Shown here one piece after another: positions 22,412 to 33,779 of a stretch of 64,000 nucleotides of DNA. The position numbers and the translations under genes were made by a program. Location: contig CM057472.1 of NCBI GenBank assembly GCA_030035585.1, forward strand, positions 90,331,601 through 90,395,600, written 5' to 3'. Source of the DNA: Dugong dugon. Taxonomy: Eukaryota; Chordata; Mammalia; Sirenia; Dugongidae. Within the stretch, counting starts at the first letter, position 1. The number at the start of each line of letters is the position of its first letter. The notes under the pieces are model-generated. The model saw nothing but the letters and a program-made list of their open reading frames with translations. It was not told the origin of the DNA and did no database searches.

Positions 22412-24530
22412 AATTACTTGGATAATTACAGTATTTCCCTAATTTCACTTTTTATTTGCAGCACCTTGGTCATGGTTATTATTTCTTTTCTCAACTTAGT
22501 TGAATTTTGTCCAAATGTAAACATCTTTCTACAGATCAGATCATATTCTGGAAACACAGTTTTGAAACCATTTTTATTTAAAGGGCTCAGAGAAGAAGAG
22601 CAAGCCACACTGATTGGCACAGTTCTGTGTAAGCAGCCCATCAACTGACAGGAAGATACCCAGTTTAATTATCTTGACATCCAGACAGGGAACAAAATAT
22701 GCCACTGATATCTTTTCTTAAAGCAAACCAATAAGTACACACGCCAGAGGGCCCAGGGACACAGGGTTGCTTTGTATATGACTTTAATAAAAAAACATGT
22801 TTGTCTTTTAAAATCTTCCATGAGTGAGGTGGGATTCAGGATGTTGAGAAAGAGCTAAAGATGGCTGCATTGGGGAATAAAGAAAATGAGGAGAGGAGCT
22901 GATAAAATGCGTTTAGGCTGTCTATCAGATGTCAGAAGCCATGCCCTGCCGTTCTGGAATTGCCTTTTTATGTTACATTTCTTGAAGATGAGCTCAGAGT
23001 GCAACCCTTAGCAGTCTTTTGGGAAAAACAAGAATAAATACAGTAGTCGTAGCATATGCCCATGATTTCTTCCTACTCACATTTTATTATGATTATTGAC
23101 ATAGACTTTGTAGACAAAAATGAGAGCAACTGTTTATTTTCTGATTAAATTGGTTCTCTCTGCTCTTTCTATTGCTTCCCCTTAGCCTGGTCCTCTCTCC
23201 CTGAGGCTACACATTTTGAGTATCATTAAGGTTGCCAATATCTGCTCTCCAACCCCCACCCTGACGTTAAGAGTGATATCTGAGGAATTATTTTCTTGCC
23301 TTCTTTCTTTGCTGAAGTAATCCAAGTCATTCCATGAGCTTATTAGATTTTTTTTTTTTTTTTTGTCTCATGCTTGATAAGGACATTCTATAGGGCAATC
23401 ATGACTCAGAGTGAGGGATGGAATATCAAGTTAGAACTCCATTTCTGAGCTGTTAATCAGAGGGGGAGCAATCTGAAGTTGTTCCCTGACTGAAATTTTC
23501 ACATCTGATTGCTTGTCCTATGCAATTCCATTGTCAAACGCCTTTGGGTGCTTCAAACTGCTCAATAATGGCGGCACCTGGGTTGTGGTAATGGTTATGG
23601 TTCTGTTTTGATGGCTTGCTTTATAGTTTTTTTTTTCCCCCCAGACTCAAATATCCTGAGTACAGGTGTAGTCTGAAGAAGCTAAATGCTCCTGTATTAT
23701 ATCTAGAAACATTTGAGATCTAAATGCCTGTGAACTCCAGGTCTTAACTCTCTCACTTCCTTATGCTTCCCTTGTGGTATTAACTCTGCCCAAAAGAGCC
23801 TTTCAGATCTGAGATCTCCTTTACTTACTGATCTGCAGAGAGCGTGACCTTGATGGGAAACTACTGGTCTTTTGTAAGCAGTATAGGTACTTAGAAGAAA
23901 TTGCAGGCTCTCAGCTGTAATTTTATTCTAGGACCAGGTCGGCAGGCAGATCTATTCATTCCCTTGCCCGCGGGTTGACATGAAATTGTCCACCAGTAGG
24001 ACCTTAACTCCCACTGGAAAGGGGGATAAGTGATGAATGAACGTTTTACTGGATGTACGAACGTCCCAGATACAGGATTTCTCCCTGATTTTCCAAAGTC
24101 CTTCTGCGTTTTTTTTTCAATTCTCTTCTAGCAGCTAAACCAGGCAAAGAGAAAGATGATTAAGTCCCAGAAGAGGCATGAAATGGCCTGAAGCAAAAGA
24201 CAGAAAAAGTTTAGGGTGGACATTTTGAAAGATGGAGAGTAGGCGCAGTTAGGCAGTGGAATAGAAGTCCCATCACTGCAGAGAGACGAGGAAAGGTTAG
24301 ATAAGATATTAACATTAATGAGGTAGAGCAAAGCCCTAGAGAATAAAGGAGGCTTGACTGAAAGGAGGAGGCCGGGAGGAAGTCGTAACAGCCAGCTAGC
24401 CGACAATGAGCACTTTCCTTCCAACTTCCCACGTTACAGTTTCCAAAGGACAATTTTTCTGAGACAGCAGGACATTTAGATTGCAATCCCAGGCTACTAG
24501 ACTACTTGTTTTTGTTATAAAGATAATTCT
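22412..24530. other. No recognised feature; one T-tract
   Basis: Apparently single-copy with a T-run at 23,348-23,364. ORFs up to 98 codons on the minus strand (24,128-24,486) have no recognisable domain. Confidence 0.45.
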
Positions 24531-24534
24531 TTAT

Positions 24535-24670
24535 TTCTTCAACAAATGTATATTTTTTAGCTCCTACTACATGCTAGGCACTGAATCAGACTCCAAGAAT
24601 ACAACTATGTAGAGAGAAATGATACTTGCCCTTTTAAGTTTACAATCTAGTGGGGAAGGCAGACAAATCA
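24535..24670 (+). repeat. Ancient interspersed repeat, family unnamed
   Basis: 'gctcctactacatgctaggcac' then 'aagtttacaatctagtgggg' is the same ancient signature as at 2,060 and 48,985. Confidence 0.55.
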
Positions 24671-24723
24671 GGCTGGTGGTCCCTGTGGAAGAGATATAAA
24701 GAAGATTGTCGGACGCCCATTTT

Positions 24724-25285
24724 TGTTAGTTGCTCCAACTCGTGGTGGCCCCATGAACAGCATAGCAAAATGTTGCCAATCCTGTGCCATCTTCATGATT
24801 GTTGTTGATGTATTTGAGTCCAGCTAGTGTACACTGCCTCCCAGCATAGGGGGCTCATCTTCCAGCACTATATTGGACAATATTCTATTGTGATCCATGG
24901 GGTTTTCACTGGCTAGTTTTTTGAAATAGATTGCCAGGCCTTTCTTCCTAGGGGAAACCCTGGTAGCACAGTGGTTAAGAGCTACGGCTGCTAACCAAAA
25001 TGTCAGCATCTTGAATCCACGAGGCTCTCCTTGGAACTCTATGGGATGGTCTACTGTGTCCTATAGGGTCGCTGTGAGTCAGAAATCAACTTGATGGCAG
25101 TGAGTTTGGTTTGTTTTTTGGTTTCTTCCTAGGGTAGCTTAGTCTGGAAGCTCCACTGAAACCTGTCCACCTTGGATGACCCTGCTAATATTTGAAATAC
25201 TGGTGACATAGCCTCCAGCATCATAGCAGCACGTAGGGCACCAGAGTATGACAAACTGGCAGAGGTGTGGTGGCAGAAGCCCATA
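24724..25285 (-). repeat. RTE / tRNA-Gly-SINE composite, split by AfroSINE
   Basis: The left part (24,724-24,850) is RTE 3'-end sequence on the minus strand ('tgttgccaatcctgtgcc atcttcatgattg'). The rest, interrupted at 24,954-25,121, matches the body of the tRNA-Gly SINE ('ccatggggttttcactgg', 'agtctggaagctccactg', 'gacaaactggcagag'). An older composite element. Confidence 0.7.
24954..25121 (+). mobile_element. AfroSINE nested in older composite, 13-bp TSD
   Basis: Plus-orientation short-type SINE ('aaaccctggtagcacagtgg', 'gggtcgctgtgagtcag'). A perfect 13-bp duplication, tttcttcctaggg, lies at 24,941-24,953 and 25,122-25,134, dating it after the host repeat. Confidence 0.95.
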
Positions 25286-25289
25286 GTGC

Positions 25290-25900
25290 CTGGAAAAAGG
25301 TTTCTCCCTCCTCAGTCGGGGGAGACACTTTAAGTTCTTGTGGGACCGAGGCCTTCCACCCCCAGCATACATCTACCTTCTAATGAGGTTGTCAGGTGCT
25401 AGCAGACAACTTGCTACAGAGTTGGTACTTTACCCAGACTGCCTGCAACCTAAGTCCTGTCTGTGTGTTCTCTGACTGATAAGGAAGTTTTCAAGGTTGC
25501 ACTATAAGAAGGTAGAGGAGCAGGAGAGCATGGTCCCTCCTGGAACAGAAACCTTCTATGAGAACACAAAGCTTTGCCCTGGCCTTGGTGTGCTCTTTGG
25601 GGGATGATGAGAGAATGTGGGACAAGAGACCTCTTTTGGATGAGGCTTGCTTTCAAGTATCCCCAATAAAGCCCATCCTTCATCTTATACTGCTTGATTT
25701 GGCATTTGCTTTCTCCCTCTACCATAGCTCTACAACCACTAGTCTCATTTGACCAGAATATAGGTTTTATTGGCCAGTGCATGTTTTAGAAGAAAGTGAG
25801 TTGAATGCCTTTATGTTGGGCATGTACTGCTGTGGTCCTAGACCCCCACAGGCTCACTCATCTGTGTTACTGCCTTACTCTTGGTTGCACTTGATGTTTT
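25290..25900. other. No recognised feature
   Basis: Two overlapping ORFs (110 codons minus, 64 plus; 25,450-25,782) have no recognisable domain. Confidence 0.45.
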
Positions 25901-25904
25901 CATA

Positions 25905-26190
25905 CTTGTGAGTACAAATATGATTTGTTACAAGGGGGAATACACAGGGGACCGTGGGGCCATATAAGAGGGAAACCTAACCTTGTGAGATTTTCAGAGG
26001 AGATGCCATTAAAGCTGAGACAGGAAGGATGAGAAGAAATTGGAGATGAAGGTGGGAGTGGGGAGAAAAGTGGTTCAGGTAGATGGGTGCCATGTGGGAG
26101 GTCCTGAAAAGAGAAGGCTTGGTGTCTTCTAGGAGTGGAAAGTCCAGGGTGTCTGGAGTGAAGAGCCTAAGGGACCTGCAGTTTGAATAG
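25905..26190 (+). repeat. Ancient interspersed repeat, family unnamed
   Basis: 'agatgccattaaagctgag', 'ggaaggatgagaagaaat', 'ggtcctgaaaagagaagg', 'gtctggagtgaagagcc' follow the order of a well-known old mammalian repeat whose next part resembles 5,085-5,480. Confidence 0.5.
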
Positions 26191-26394
26191 TTTTTTTCTG
26201 ATTGGTGATGAATTGCTCTAAGATCTTTTACATTCTCTTTCTTGCTCTCCTCCCCTTTCAGGGATCCCTGACTAGAGTTAGGGCAGAATCTACATATAGC
26301 CTGGGAATAGAATGAAATTGATGGAGACAGAACCTTTGCTTGCGCTCCATTTTTCTAAGATCAATTCTCCTTTCCACCACAGAGATACCTTTGT

Positions 26395-26970
26395 TAGATG
26401 CCTCACCGCAGCTCCAACTCATGACGACCTTATGTGTAACAAAATGAAACATTGCCTGGTCTTATGCCATCTTCACAATCTTTGGTATGTTTGAGCCCAT
26501 CGTTGCAGCCACTGCATCAGTCCATCTCATGGAGGGTTTCCCTCTTTTTCTCTGACCCGCTAAGTGGTGAAAAACAGGTGAAATTGTGCGCTACAGATTA
26601 GTAAGTAAGCACAAATAAGCCTGTGCGTACCTTGCTTGCTGGTTAATCCGCCCCTGACGTGAGGTCCTTTTTTAGTAATTGGTCTTGCCTGCTGAAGTTT
26701 TCAAAATAAGCGAGATAAAGCCTCACCATCCTCCCTTCCAAGGACAACTTCCTCCAAAACTGTCTTGTTCATTCTTCCGGCCGTCCACGACGTAGTCAAC
26801 ATTCTTTGCCAACCCCACAATTCAAGTGTGTCGGTTTTCCTTCCTTCGATCTTCCTTTTTCATTGTGCAGATTTTACATGCATATGAGGCTATTGAAAAG
26901 ACCATGGCTTGGGTCAGGCTCACCTTAGTCATCAAAGTGACATCTTGGCTTTTTAAGAGATACCTTTATG
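26395..26970 (-). pseudogene. RTE LINE 3' end, interrupted by hAT-like fragment
   Basis: Minus-strand RTE in two blocks. Block one (26,657-26,970) translates on the minus strand to 'DVTLMTKVSLTQAMVFSIAS' and further RT C-terminus, colinear with the copy at 10,625-11,219. Block two (26,395-26,565) is the 3'-terminal part ('ccatctcatggagggtttcc', 'atgccatcttcacaatc'). The 89 bases between them are foreign. No intact frame. Confidence 0.85.
26568..26656. mobile_element. hAT-like element fragment inside RTE
   Basis: Ends 'gtaccttgcttgctggtt aatccgcccctg', which matches the right terminus of the MITE at 51,764-51,988, and also shares 'acaggtgaaatt'. Only about half an element is present. The 8 bases after it (acgtgagg) are matched only 5 of 8 on the left, so the target duplication is unproven. 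Confidence 0.6.
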
Positions 26971-26974
26971 AACT

Positions 26975-28660
26975 GCTAAATAACTTGAATAACTCTGTGA
27001 ACTGTGGTGTGATTTCCTTTCTCTTTTTTTTTCCTCTTCTCTTTTATTCCTCTCTCCCTTCCTCCTTTCACTTTCTTAGGATTTAAATGAAAAGCAAAAC
27101 AAAACAACAACAAAAAAACTAGCAGAATAATTCATTGCACTTAATTTTGTCTTCCGTGGTTTGAGAACCTGAGGAAGAGCCGAGGTCCCTAGGGAAACCC
27201 CAATACAGATCCTTGGAAAAGATCTTAAGAGGGTAACATTGTGTTTGTCCTTTCCCAGAGACATACGCGGGCCTTTTAGGAGAACCTAGTATTATGAGAA
27301 ATAGGAATTATCCCCCTCTCATTCTCAGTTGCTGTCCCTGGTATGAGTTCTATTTGGCAGATGGAGCGCCAACCCTTTCAAATGTTCCCAGGTGGACGAA
27401 GCACTATTTGCTTTCAGAAGTTCTCAGTGAGGCTTTCATTTTAAATTCATAAAAGTTATCAGCCAACTTCCAACAATTGTTTAATAAAAAGCAATTAGCT
27501 AGCCAAAAATATAATGGCTTTTATGTCAAAATATGCTGGAGACAGCTGTTACGCGGGCCAGTGGCAGCCCCCGGGCCATATGCCGAGAGTCCCAGGCATA
27601 TGCACAGCCAGGCACTACAGCACAGAGCATATTGGGAGTTATCAACCCAGCCCCCCACTGTCCTTCCTTTCCCCCACCCAATCTCCCCACTCCAGAGAAA
27701 CCAACAGGAGGAAATTCTCTGGAGTAAATTGCTGCAGTCAAGATTCCAGAAACTCATTTATTAGGCAAGGATCTAATCTGGCAATAGATGCAGAAAGCCC
27801 CAGCTCCCTAGCCTGGTTTGGATAAAATCCATGCAAACCTTATTGCATTGCGGAAAAGATTAAAAAAAAAGCTTCCACAAACAACTAATTCAATGGCACT
27901 TATCAAGAAATTGAACTCAGATTACAGACTTTTATCTGTTTGCTCTTCCAATTTTATATCTGCATGGAAGAAGTTTCTAGAGTTTCCTCCTTCTTGCAAA
28001 GGTGGCTTTATTCTCCCCAGTGTTCTCTGAGGCAGTCATGTGTATTGTCCTGCCTTCCTCTTCAGGAGGTGTTCTGAGGATTGAGACATTTGTGACTGCC
28101 TCATCGTCTTTCGTTGTTATTAGAAATGAAATACAAATTCAGATACGGGCTTAGTTTAATCATAAGGGGTAGAGAAAAAGGACTGTCTCCTGAAAATTTC
28201 TTGTAGCAAGAAAGGCAATATTTTCATCATAAGCATGTTTTGAGAACAAAATGCAGGAAAATCACCTTTTTATAGAGAGCTTTCCCATCCCAAAGGACCC
28301 CATGATTTGTAAACACTCTGAAGCTGCTTTTAGAGCATTCACATCACCTGTCTCAAGTACAGGCACTGGCCTTGATAGCCATGCTTTCTGAGTGGTTAGG
28401 AGTGCCAGCAAAACCTTATCCTATAGCCAAGGAAATGTGTAATGTTTTTGAGGATAATAGTAAAAACTGAAATGCACCTCTGTATTTTTTTTTTCTTTTT
28501 CTTTTTCTAAAACACATTAAAGAGTATAGTGTGAACAATAAAGTTCCAGAGGAGCCCTTGGAATGGAGACAGAATTTTCCTTGGACTCTCTAGAGGGTCT
28601 CCAAACTTCATTCATTCAGTCTTCTCTCTTCCTCCGAGAATATTGTCAGCAGAATTTCGG
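26975..28660. other. Single-copy region, includes conserved-element candidate
   Basis: No repeat recognised. 27,425-27,960 has AT-rich homeodomain-like words ('caattgtttaata', 'gcaattagctagcc') beside a GC-rich block and no repeat character. Several overlapping ORFs (up to 103 codons) occur here on both strands with no domain. 28,485-28,510 is T-rich. Confidence 0.45.
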
Positions 28661-28664
28661 ATAA

Positions 28665-29218
28665 GTAATGAGTCAGTCATCCCCAAACCACTCGCAGATT
28701 CGATGATTCACTAGGAGGACTCAGAGCACTCAGCATCTACTCATGGCTAAGATTTATTATAGCAACAGAATGCAAAGTAAAATCAGCAAAGAGAAAAGGC
28801 ATAGGGGAAAGTTTGAAGGAAATCAGGCTCAAGCTTCCAAGAGTCTTCTCCCAGTGGAGTCAGACAGGACACTCTTAATTCCCCCAGCAATGAATTGTGC
28901 CAACACATGTGAAGTGCCGTCTACCAGGAAGCTCATTAGAGACTCACTACCCAGAGATTTTACTGAGGGCTGGTTATGTAGGCATCTTCTGCCTAGCTTG
29001 TACAAAAATTCAAAACTCCCAGGAAGGCAGATCTTCAGCATAAAACAGCTTGTTTGTACAAACAGTTTAGGACCAGCAAACTATTCTTATCCATTCTGAG
29101 AACGGTGAGAACTTCCAGAAATCCAAGCTGCCAGATGCCAGCTAAGGGCCAGCCTTGCAAGCAGATCTTTCTGAGGATAACCATCTCAAGCTTGCTATGT
29201 TAACTCTCTTCTGCACAA
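28665..29218 (-). mobile_element. ERV-type LTR, family uncertain
   Basis: Read on the minus strand it starts TGTGCAGAAGAGAG and carries an AATAAA near 28,753, about 90 bases before its 3' end. I recognise the general sequence ('cccagtggagtcagacagg', 'gctcattagagactcac', 'taagggccagccttgcaag') as a mammalian endogenous-retrovirus LTR, but do not assign the family. Limits are approximate. ORFs in it are incidental. Confidence 0.65.
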
Positions 29219-29424
29219 GTAACATTGTGGACTGATCACTCCAGTCTTTCTTCTCTTTTACCTCATCCTTCAGTGGAGGGGTATGAGATACTTTGTTGGT
29301 GTTCCTGGGAAGGGAGTACAAGTGGGGCAACAGATTGGCAAGAAGTAAAAGGCATGAAACCAGAGAAGGCAAAAAAGAATGGAATAAAAAAGAAAAAGAA
29401 CGGCAAAGAATAGAAAACCGGATA

Positions 29425-29640
29425 GATATTAGATATGGATAGAATAGATATTAATACAACTATATCAATAATCACTTTAAATGTGAATGGTCTAAGTATA
29501 CCAATTAAAAGATAGAAATTATCAGAATGGATAAAACAAACAAAAAACCCCCCAAAAAACAAAAAAACAAGAACCAACCATATGTTGTCTATAAGAAACT
29601 ATCTTTAAATATAAAGACACAGATAGATTAAAGGAAGTAA
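29425..29640 (+). pseudogene. Ancient L1 fragment around ORF2 start
   Basis: 'caataatcactttaaatgtg aatgg' corresponds to the L1 ORF2 start region (TLNVNGL-like), followed by 'caattaaaagatagaaatta' and 'atatgttgtctataagaaac'. It has several stops and an A-rich insertion near 29,540-29,565. The only L1 segment in the window on the plus strand apart from the two short 3' ends. Confidence 0.65.
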
Positions 29641-29644
29641 AAGT

Positions 29645-30340
29645 CATGGCCTGGGCTCTTAATGAAGCATGGATTTTGAAATTTGCCAGGCCTGAGGTAA
29701 AATACTGCTTGATGTCTTTATAGAACTTTTACAATTTCAAATCTTTCATTTTTATGCTTTTATGGATAATTCACCAAATATTTGATGTTCCTGGTAAGCA
29801 AGAGTTGGATTTTTTGATAGGAGGTAGGATAACCTGCATTTCAGGAGACATATCATATGGTAGACTTATGGGCATGCAAATTAGTAGGTGAGTGAAAAAA
29901 AAAATTATTTCTGGCTATAGAATCCAATATTCAAACTTTGGGATTGGAATTCTGATTCCATCTTTTTATAAATATGCCTAAGCACATAATGCATATATAC
30001 GTGAGGATGCTAATACAAGGATGTGAGCAATGTAGTCTGTGCTTTCAAGGTGTTTACAGTCTGGTGTGGGACGCAATGGGGCAGCCAAAAGATTCTGTAT
30101 GAGTCAGCGGATGGAGCCGTGGTTCCAGATACTGTAACTCTAGAATTACAAAAGATACAGCCAAGTGAGATATACAAAGAACGTTTCCCATGCACACTGG
30201 CTGCTTCTAGTAACTCACCTTTAGTGTACTAATGAATTTAGCTTCCCTTGTTGACTTGTTTTTAAATTTTCAATATATTTTCAGATTATATCATCTCCTG
30301 AGTTGAAAATTAAACAAACTAGTACTCTTGGGGAATCTTG
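29645..30340. other. No recognised feature
   Basis: A short piece near 30,020-30,075 ('tcaaggtgtttacagtctgg') resembles the ancient repeat at 24,535. The rest is unrecognised. Confidence 0.4.
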
Positions 30341-30629
30341 ATCTACTTGTTTTGATGTGTTTACCTAAATGGTCCTGAGTTTGAATTTCCTCCTGTGGTG
30401 AAATGAGTTCTTTTATGTGGCCTTTTGCCTTGGTTCTTTGGAAAAACAGCTTGAGAGATTTTTCTCCTAAGCCCTGGGGAGTTACATTTGCCCTAGTTTT
30501 CTACCCCAGAGGGTTTGTTACTTTTGTCCAGGTTGATTGACATTTCTTGGGTAAGTTGTAAACAACTTGGTTTGGTAATTTTTGTCTGGTCCTGGGCTGC
30601 AGGTTGCCCTGTGATTCATATGCACCTTG

Positions 30630-30790
30630 AAGGGATTGGTCAATAGACTATGCAAATGAGGTAAATTGTAGCCCAGCCATGCCTACTATGCAAATGAAAT
30701 ATCTGTGACCCACCAAGAGGGGATTGGTCAGTTCATGGCCTTAGTGGGGGTGCCATGCCTTGAAATTGACAAGGAGTTTGTGTATTTAAG
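30630..30790 (+). promoter_or_regulatory. LTR promoter module: CCAAT, octamer, TATA
   Basis: Order: inverted CCAAT (30,635-30,639), ATGCAAAT (30,650-30,657), ATGCAAAT (30,688-30,695), inverted CCAAT (30,723-30,727), TATTTAAG (30,783-30,790). These words are binding sites for NF-Y and POU-family factors. Activity is inferred only. Confidence 0.55.
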
Positions 30791-31045
30791 CAGCCAGCCC
30801 CACAGAGAGTTGTCAGAAAGAAGCAAGAAAAGAAGCAGAAGGAAGAAAGCAGAAAGAAGCAGGGAGAGAGAGAGGAAGCAAGGAATCTCCTGAAAGAGCT
30901 TTAACACTGGTCAAGGGCTATAACACTGAAGACAGCTAGAGGCTCAGAAGGAACCCAGCAGCAGAGCCAGCTGCAGCAGGCCCAGGAGGGGCCCAGCGCC
31001 AGAGTTGGTGGTGACAGATGGCACGGCCGAGAGGAGCCTGTCCTC

Positions 31046-31133
31046 AGGGGCCCAAGAGAAGGCATGTCCTAAAAGAGAGAGAGAGATGTAGGGGCCCAAG
31101 AGAAGGCATGTCCTAAAAGAGAGAGAGACATGT
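31046..31133 (+). repeat. 44-bp tandem duplication within LTR
   Basis: Two units starting 'aggggcccaagagaaggc' and ending 'atgt', differing at about one base, so a recent local duplication. Confidence 0.92.
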
Positions 31134-31608
31134 GCACGACTGAGAGGAGCTGAGACAGCTGTCTTGCACTGAAGAAGGGAGACTTTGCTTGCATGCTTCC
31201 TGATCCTGATCTGAGTTGTACTCTGTTGATCTTGATCCCAAGCTGTACTGTTACTTCTTTAAATAAACCACTTAATTGTAAGTATGGTCTATGAGATCTG
31301 TGTGGCCATTGCAAGGGATATCGAAGCCAGAAGAGAAGTAGAGAGTGCTGTGGGAGGGACAGCTGGAGTCAGAATTGGTAAAAAGTTTGGAGAACGGAGG
31401 TATGTCTGACCTCTACCTCATAGGGATTAGCCTTGGGCTGATCTTGATTTGTATTATCCCTCCTGAAGTTAGACATGTTCTGATGCTATTATTACTACTA
31501 TGGCCATTTTACACACCCTTCTATCTTTCTAGGCTGAGGAGTCCTCATTTCCCTTGTTTATCTTTAGATACAAGGTTGCTAATGTCCTGAACACTTCCTA
31601 GGCTTTTT

Positions 31609-31760
31609 TAATGAGTCCCTGTGTAGTACAAATAGTTAAGTGCTCACTTTGGAAGAGAGGCCTGGCAATCTGCTTCTGAAAGGTCACAGCCTTGGAAACC
31701 CTGTAGAGTAATTCTCCTCTGCACATATGTTGGAATCAACTTGATGGCAACAAACAACTA
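31609..31760 (+). mobile_element. AfroSINE with internal deletion
   Basis: 'gagtccctgtgtagtacaaa' 5' end, then a jump straight to 'ggaagagaggcctggcaatc', so the B-box region is lost. Tail 'gttggaatcaacttgatggc'. Confidence 0.88.
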
Positions 31761-31764
31761 ACAG

Positions 31765-32078
31765 GCTTTATTTAAGTCAATAGTTATCCATGAGACATGA
31801 AAACTAGACCAGAAAACATGTTCTCATTTCAGGCCCACTGTGGCTTTGCATGATGCTTTGTTAATTTCATGGGCTTTCACACTTGGCCTTTGTTATCAGG
31901 ATAGCCACACTTATCTCTCAAGCACCTGGCAAGTTGTCCTGGTTTTCAGATCTCTGTCCATGGTCTCATATTCAAACATATGAACATATACATCTAGAAT
32001 TTGTGTACTACTGTATGAAAGCCTTTTGATTGATCTGGTCTGTATTTTATAGTCATCTCAGAATAGACGCCAGATAAA
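31765..32078. other. No recognised feature
   Basis: Apparently single-copy; nothing recognised. Confidence 0.4.
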
Positions 32079-32079
32079 C

Positions 32080-32310
32080 CAGGCATTGAGAGAGTGGATT
32101 CTGTTGCCTCAGTGCCCGGTTCTAATCCCAACCCAGACACTCACTAGCTGTGAGGCACTGGGAAATTTACTTAATCTCTCTGATCTCAATTTCCTCCCCT
32201 GTGAAATGGAGAACAAAATATTAGTACCTATCTCAGGATTAAATGACAATATTTTTCACATACTTAAAGTGTCTGGCACTATATTATGTTTGATAAATAC
32301 ACACATTAGA
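32080..32310 (+). repeat. MIR SINE, near full length
   Basis: 'gagagagtggattctgttgcc', 'ggttctaatcccaacc', 'cactagctgtgaggcactgg', 'cctcccctgtgaaatgg', 'gtgtctggcactatatt' are in MIR order. Confidence 0.88.
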
Positions 32311-32314
32311 AAAA

Positions 32315-33775
32315 GAGCCTATGCCATATTACAAGGTCTCTGAGATGCGCTTCTTAGATTACAAATAATTGCCTCAAGTTGTCTTCCTTGAGAAATCTCA
32401 CACCAGCTGAAAGACATTAATTATTATTGACACTGATTCACATTTCTGAGTCCACACCCTCGTTTCTCTGGAAGAAGTCTGAATTATGCTAAATCAGACC
32501 TAGAAATGAGAATTCCTGCTGAAAGAAGACTGAATTATCTTGTGATTAACGTGACAGAGGATACCGTCAGCTCCTTATTTTTTTCTGGTTAAAATTGTGG
32601 TTACAAATCTCCTATCCTTACCGGTTCTGCCATGTCTCTCCTCCTTTGCTAGTCACACCAACATTTTGAACTCATTCTTCTCACCAAATAAGGCATTCCA
32701 GGTGGAAACAGTTTATTTGAGTGGACAGGTGTATCAATGTTGCTCTAAGGAAAAAGTGCCGGTGTGTCATCCATTGAATACCTTCGCTTACCAAAAATAC
32801 ATAAGGAAATTCTCTTGAAATGAGAAAACATAAAACCAAAGCGTTCAGCCCAGTGATCAGCCCACAGTAGGTACTAAGCAAATGCTAACCCCTTTCTCTC
32901 ATTTTGCCTGGTTGCCAGGTGTAATTCCTTCCCTCTCAATATTTATATTGACCTTTCTTTCTCTTTAGTTAGTAAAACAGAATTTTTGTTTTTAAAGACT
33001 CGTACCGTAAACAGTATGATGTTTAGCTTCTGCAGAGGTGTGAAGACATTCTGCTGTTAAAAGTAGAGTAAGATTTTTTCTTGGGTGGAAGCCCAGAAAG
33101 TATTAGACAAGCAAAGGTGAAGACTGTTCCTGACTAATGATAGAGTGGATGCACATGTGTGTGTTTATAGGTGTGAATGTATGTGTCTAGGGTTTTGGCA
33201 AGGAGAAGTAAGGACTAACAGAGAAGAATTAATCCAAAGTGTTAGATTGTAAAGTGGTTTGAACCATCCCACAAGACCCAACCTGTGATTTTCTTGTTTC
33301 ACGTTTGATATAGGCTAGAGTTAGCTATTTTTAAATTTCTGATCTTGGAAATGCACTGTTCGATTAAAATAACATTTTATCAACGAAGCAGACCATGCTG
33401 GTTTCCCTGGCCAAACCAACACCCAAGACTTATTACTCGAGCCTTGCAGAATTTTAAGGACTTAGCAGAAGAATAGCAGCTCTTATCCACTGACACTGAG
33501 TGCAGTTAGGAGTGCCTATAAGGAAAAAAAGTTTGTGGCTAGACAGTCCCCCTGTTTTAAAAATGCCCCTCCTATGTCTGCAAGTGACATATATGGCTTT
33601 AAACGGGAGTGTGATAAAATAAAAAGCTTCAACAGCAAATGTTCCAAATAGAAATCCCTGGTTCATAACAGATTTTTGAAGAAGTGAGATGTGTAGAAGT
33701 AGAGCCCTGAAGATAACGATAAATAAAAAAGTAGGCATTTTTTGCTTCCTTTTCAATGCCTTCTAGAAAAAGCCC
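32315..33775. other. No recognised feature
   Basis: Apparently single-copy. ORFs up to 100 codons (33,454-33,756 minus) have no domain. Confidence 0.45.
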
Positions 33776-33779
33776 ATTT

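Larger units (their letters stand above)
30349..31420 (+). mobile_element. Long ERV LTR (limits approximate)
   Basis: U3-R-U5-like organisation on the plus strand. Two reverse CCAAT boxes ('gggattggtca', 30,635 and 30,723), two octamers (30,650 and 30,688), TATA-like TATTTAAG at 30,783, a purine-rich leader, and AATAAA near 31,262. A 44-bp unit is tandemly duplicated at 31,046-31,089 and 31,090-31,133. No viral gene is seen on either side, so it is probably a solo LTR. A target duplication was not found, so the ends are uncertain. Confidence 0.6.

Noticed and set aside
22148-22648. 166-codon plus-strand ORF
   Set aside because: Runs through a pure polypyrimidine tract, giving Ser/Pro/Leu low-complexity sequence; no splice or domain support.
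30349-31420. A full provirus
   Set aside because: No second LTR, primer-binding site or gag/pol/env-like frame is visible within 3 kb on either side.
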